From: Streptomyces iranensis
GTDB taxonomy: Bacteria; Actinomycetota; Actinomycetes; Streptomycetales; Streptomycetaceae
DNA length: 64,000 nt
Assembly (NCBI RefSeq): GCF_017874715.1
Contig: NZ_JAGGLR010000033.1
Span: forward strand, 1 to 64,000
Direction of reading: 5' to 3'
The notes under the pieces were generated by a model. The model did not search any database and was not told the DNA's origin. It was given only the letters and a program-made list of their open reading frames with translations. Shown piece by piece: positions 60,991-64,000 of this stretch. The stretch's first letter is position 1; each line of letters begins with the position of its first letter. The position numbers and the translations under genes are program-made.

Positions 60991-61177
60991 CGTGGATCCA
61001 CTGGCAGCCCGGCGCGGCGCAGTTGCTGCCCCGGCTGATCGCCGGCCGCTCCGAGGGCCCGCTGCTCCTCGATGAGATCTTCGAGGAGTCCTCCCGGCTG
61101 CAACTGCTGCCATGTGCACCCCTTAAGTGGCCACAAAGGGGATCGCCGCCAAGCTCACGGTCTCCGGGAGTTCCGGT

Positions 61178-61615
61178 TCACACTCCGGGGCCGAAGTCCC
61201 CTGCCTGTTCATAACCGAGTTCCAGCAGGGCGGCACGGAGCTTTGCTGCGGCTTCGTCCATAGCTGACTGATCCTCCTCCTGCTTGGCCTTGCTGAAATC
61301 AAAGTCGGACATGTCCCAGACGGGAGCGACATGTATATGCAAATGCGGCACCTCAAAGCCTGCGATGACCAGGCCGGCGCGCGGAGCGTTCCAAGCCCGC
61401 TGCACCCCTTGCCCAATGGCCTGGGCCACCTCGAAGCAACGCGCCAAAAGGGCCCCGTCAGCGTCCGTCCACCGGTCGACCTCACGCCGCGGCACAACAA
61501 GAGTGTGACCAGGCCGCAACGGAGCGATGGACAGAAACGCGACGATCTCCGGATCCTGCCAGACGAAGCGCCCGGGCAGCTCGCCAGCGATAATACGTGA
61601 GAACAAAGTAGTCAT
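61178..61615 (-). CDS. HIT (histidine triad) family protein
   Basis: 145 residues from ATG 61615, with AAAGGA 9 nt upstream. It begins TTLFSRIIAGELPGRFVWQD and carries the triad HLHIHVAP (HxHxHxx) that binds the nucleotide phosphate, plus the usual RPGHTLVVPRREVDRW strand. HIT proteins are nucleotide hydrolases or transferases; the substrate is unknown. It lies alone between IS debris and the amidase. Confidence 0.92.
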   Translation of the reverse strand: MTTLFSRIIAGELPGRFVWQDPEIVAFLSIAPLRPGHTLVVPRREVDRWTDADGALLARCFEVAQAIGQGVQRAWNAPRAGLVIAGFEVPHLHIHVAPVWDMSDFDFSKAKQEEDQSAMDEAAAKLRAALLELGYEQAGDFGPGV

Positions 61616-61819
61616 ACGTGACATCCTTTCACATAAAGCAGCGTCCATATTGCTAGGGGAGCGGAAACTGCGGGTCGTCCAAAATGGCCTCGAAGGCTGT
61701 CTGCCTGCCTGGCCCGATAAACCGCCCAGGGCGTCCATCGCAATGCCCTGAGCACAGATGACCAAGTCCGACGCAGCCCGGACCACCCCGGAGATCGGCG
61801 CACGTCGTGCCAAGAGACG

Positions 61820-63325
61820 TCAGGCCGCGGACGACATCTCGGACAACGACGGCCAGAGATGCGCCCACGGCCGCGCCCGCTCCAGCTGCGCGGCCAGTGC
61901 CAGCAGCTCGGGCTCCGAACCCGGGCGTCCGACGAACTGGACGCCGAGCGGCAGCCCACTCGACGTCCGGTACAGCGGCACCGACGACGCCGGACGCCCG
62001 GTCACGTTCGCCAGCTGGGTGAAGGGCGCGGGCTCGAGGTTCGCGGCGGCCAGTTTCTCGACGAGGTTCATCCGGCCCAGCACACCGCCGATCCGGGCAG
62101 CCAGCAGCCCCCGTGCGGCGAGCCGGACCGGCAAGGCGAGATCGAACTCGCCGATCGGCCACGCCGGCCGGGCGGTGGTCGGGGTGAGCAGCATGTCGTA
62201 GCGCTCGTGGAACGCGGCCAGCGCCCGGGTGTGCTGGTGCCAGCGGGACTGCGTCGCCAGATATCTCGGCGCCGAAAGGCTCCGACCGATCGCAGCCATG
62301 ATCCGGGTCTCGATCTCGAAGTCGTCCTCGGCACAGCCGGTGAACTCCCGTGCGGCGGTGACCTCGGCGGCGACCATCGCGTACCAGGTCGTGAGGAAGT
62401 CGGTGGCCAGGCGCTGCCCGTCGATGGCCGGGGCGGATTCCTCCACGACGTGTCCGAGTCCGCTGAGCAGATCCCCCGCGTCCCGAACCGCATCGGCGGC
62501 CTGCGGATCAACCGGTCCGCCGAGCGAGGACACCGTGGTCAGCCCGATCCGCAGCGGACGCGGGGCGTCGACGACTGCGTCGGCGTACGGACGCTCCGCC
62601 GGAGCCACCCGGTACGGGCCCTCCGGTGCGGAGCCGGCCAGCACGTCGAGCATCGCGGCGGAGTCACGGACCGTGCGCGACAGCACGCCCTGCACCGCGG
62701 CGCCATGGAAGACCTCGTCGATGTCCGGCCCGGACGGGACGACGCCACGCCCCGGCTTGAGCCCGAACAGCCCACAGGCCGCAGCCGGAATCCGGATGGA
62801 GCCCCCGCCGTCGTTCCCGCCCGCGACCGGGACGACTCCGGCCGCGACGGCCGCCGCGGACCCGCCGGAGCTGCCACCGGGCGTCCGCGACGGGTCCCAG
62901 GGGTTGCGGGTCGGGCCCCCCGCGACCGGCTCGGTTATCGCGCGAGCGCCGAACTCGGGGGTCGCGGTCCGGCCGAACACGACCAGACCGGCGTCGAGCC
63001 AACGCTGTACCACCGTGGACGTCTCCGGGCGCGGGAAGCGTGCCAGTGACCGATTCCCACTGCCGGTCGGAACCCCGGCGAGATGCTGGCCCAGGTCTTT
63101 GATCAGGAACGGGACGCCGGCGAACGGCCCGGACAGCGGGCCGCGAGCGCGGGCACGGGCGTCGTCGTCGAGTCGGTGACGGATCGCGTTGATCGTCGGT
63201 TCGACGGCATCGGCACGGTCAATCGCCGCCTGGAGCAGTTCAACCGGGCTCACCGCCCCGGACTTCACCAGCTCGGCCAGCCCGACGGCGTCGTGCTCCC
63301 GGTACTCTTCCCAAGTAATACCCAT
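61820..63325 (-). CDS. Amidase-signature family hydrolase
   Basis: 501 residues from ATG 63325. The Ser-cisSer-Lys triad is visible: Lys76 (FLIKDLGQ), Ser152 (PGGSSGGSAAAVAAG) and Ser176 (NDGGGSIRIPAA), with the family's spacing (76 and 24 residues). FGLKPGRG follows as in the family. No signal peptide, so cytosolic. Substrate not predictable; related enzymes cleave aryl or alkyl amides. Confidence 0.93.
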   Translation of the reverse strand: MGITWEEYREHDAVGLAELVKSGAVSPVELLQAAIDRADAVEPTINAIRHRLDDDARARARGPLSGPFAGVPFLIKDLGQHLAGVPTGSGNRSLARFPRPETSTVVQRWLDAGLVVFGRTATPEFGARAITEPVAGGPTRNPWDPSRTPGGSSGGSAAAVAAGVVPVAGGNDGGGSIRIPAAACGLFGLKPGRGVVPSGPDIDEVFHGAAVQGVLSRTVRDSAAMLDVLAGSAPEGPYRVAPAERPYADAVVDAPRPLRIGLTTVSSLGGPVDPQAADAVRDAGDLLSGLGHVVEESAPAIDGQRLATDFLTTWYAMVAAEVTAAREFTGCAEDDFEIETRIMAAIGRSLSAPRYLATQSRWHQHTRALAAFHERYDMLLTPTTARPAWPIGEFDLALPVRLAARGLLAARIGGVLGRMNLVEKLAAANLEPAPFTQLANVTGRPASSVPLYRTSSGLPLGVQFVGRPGSEPELLALAAQLERARPWAHLWPSLSEMSSAA

Positions 63326-63921
63326 ACGAGTGTTCCCATCAGAGCGATAAGGGGGCCGGTCCGCGGCATGTCCAACGTCACGCCTCGGTCATCGGCGTCC
63401 CGGCCACGGCCTCGCGCAGGTCTCGGCCGGCCGGTCACGACCACGTCAGACACTGCGTAGCGATGTTGATCAGCCCTGACCTGAGTCAACACTGTGCCGC
63501 AACGGCACACTCAAGCTCATGGATACCGGGATCACACCACGCCGAGTTCTGGGCGCAGCACCGGACGCGGGCACGCGATGAAGCTCAGGCTGACCGGAGG
63601 CAGAAGGGGTGTCCGGCTGCCGGGCCGGCGTAGGCCCGTCCGCCTTCTTGCGGTGCCGAGTTGACGTCGTCAGTGGGCTGCGGCTGACGCGCGCTATTTC
63701 GCGGGGTCTGGCCTTCCCGACCCCGACCTGGCGCCTGACCCTCACGGGCGGTTCACAACGACGGGTACCTCCGCGACGGTGTCGCCGAGGTGCCCGTTTA
63801 CCGTTGGCTGGTGCTCCGGGCCCACAGGGCCCACAGATCTGCGTCGCCGGCGGAGGCTGTCCACCTCCTCACTTCCTTACAGCCGCCACTCGCTGTGCAC
63901 GCGGATCCGCCCGACGACTGC
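63326..63921. other. Intergenic, nothing recognised
   Basis: About 600 nt upstream of the amidase with only short unsupported frames on both strands; no RNA or repeat seen. Confidence 0.5.
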
Positions 63922-64000
63922 TCACGGAGCCGGGATCGCCGGGAGCAGCAGGTACGACGTCACATCGGGACCGAAGTGCAGGGTGACCGTGCCGCCGAAG
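63922..64000 (-). CDS. C-terminal end of a gene entering from the right edge (partial)
   Basis: The minus frame reads FGGTVTLHFGPDVTSYLLLP and ends at TGA (63924-63922). Codon choice is typical of the genome. Only about 25 residues are visible, so no family can be assigned; it could be a beta-rich C-terminal domain. Confidence 0.4.
   Translation of the reverse strand, partial: FGGTVTLHFGPDVTSYLLLPAIPAP

Noticed and set aside
60594..61136. 180-codon minus frame over the IS256 remnants
   Set aside because: The plus strand of the same stretch contains recognisable transposase blocks; the minus frame is their antisense.

Overview
The window looks like part of a Streptomyces (or close relative) chromosome. 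GC content is very high, coding codons mostly end in G or C, GTG and TTG starts are used, and the genes are streptomycete families: an AfsR/SARP regulator, a PGPGW membrane protein, an S15 peptidase and an ESX-type secretion locus. I saw no tRNA, rRNA or CRISPR.

From 1 to about 49.5 kb lies a type VII (ESX-like) secretion locus dominated by one gene. A single minus-strand frame starts at ATG 31625 and stays open to the left edge: 10,541 codons are visible (over 1.1 MDa) and the stop is outside the window. Read N- to C-terminally the protein has a helical/hydrophobic secretion-type N-terminus, a long Pro/Thr/Asp linker, a zincin with the anthrax lethal-factor active-site geometry, and a papain-fold Cys-His-Asp (glutamine-deamidase-like) domain. 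Then come five large homologous modules of about 1,100-1,270 residues, each with a His...Cys pair spaced like caspase/C80 (clan CD) peptidases, and OmpA-like domains set in Pro-rich linkers. A beta-rich region, a coiled coil, two OTU-like folds that lack the catalytic Cys, and an 18-residue Thr/Ser/Pro repeat at the window edge complete the visible part. Just upstream, in the same direction, are a WDG-containing WXG100-like protein (its stop codon abuts the giant's start), a YbaB-like protein, a 1,112-residue coiled-coil protein, a small acidic protein, two WXG100 proteins, EccB and EccD. EccC (three FtsK-like ATPase domains) diverges from eccD and converges on mycosin MycP across a perfect 38-bp terminator. 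An EccA-like tandem AAA+ ATPase with an N-terminal beta-helix diverges from mycP. No EccE and no recognisable immunity gene are present.

From 49.6 to 57.6 kb, all on the minus strand, are two translationally coupled YkgJ-type cysteine-cluster proteins, a VOC protein, a secreted S15 (CocE/X-Pro) peptidase, a PGPGW membrane protein and an AfsR-like regulator. The last three share a distinctive double palindrome (two TGTCACT...AGTGACA units in tandem) upstream of their starts, suggesting a small, previously unlinked regulon.

From 57.7 to 64 kb the region is more eroded: a GH19 chitinase remnant joined to an IS3 OrfA remnant, a TetR gene with a one-base deletion in a homopolymer and a perfect 18-bp operator just upstream, a secreted class-A beta-lactamase-like serine hydrolase, IS256 transposase scraps, a HIT protein, an amidase and the C-terminal end of a gene entering from the right.
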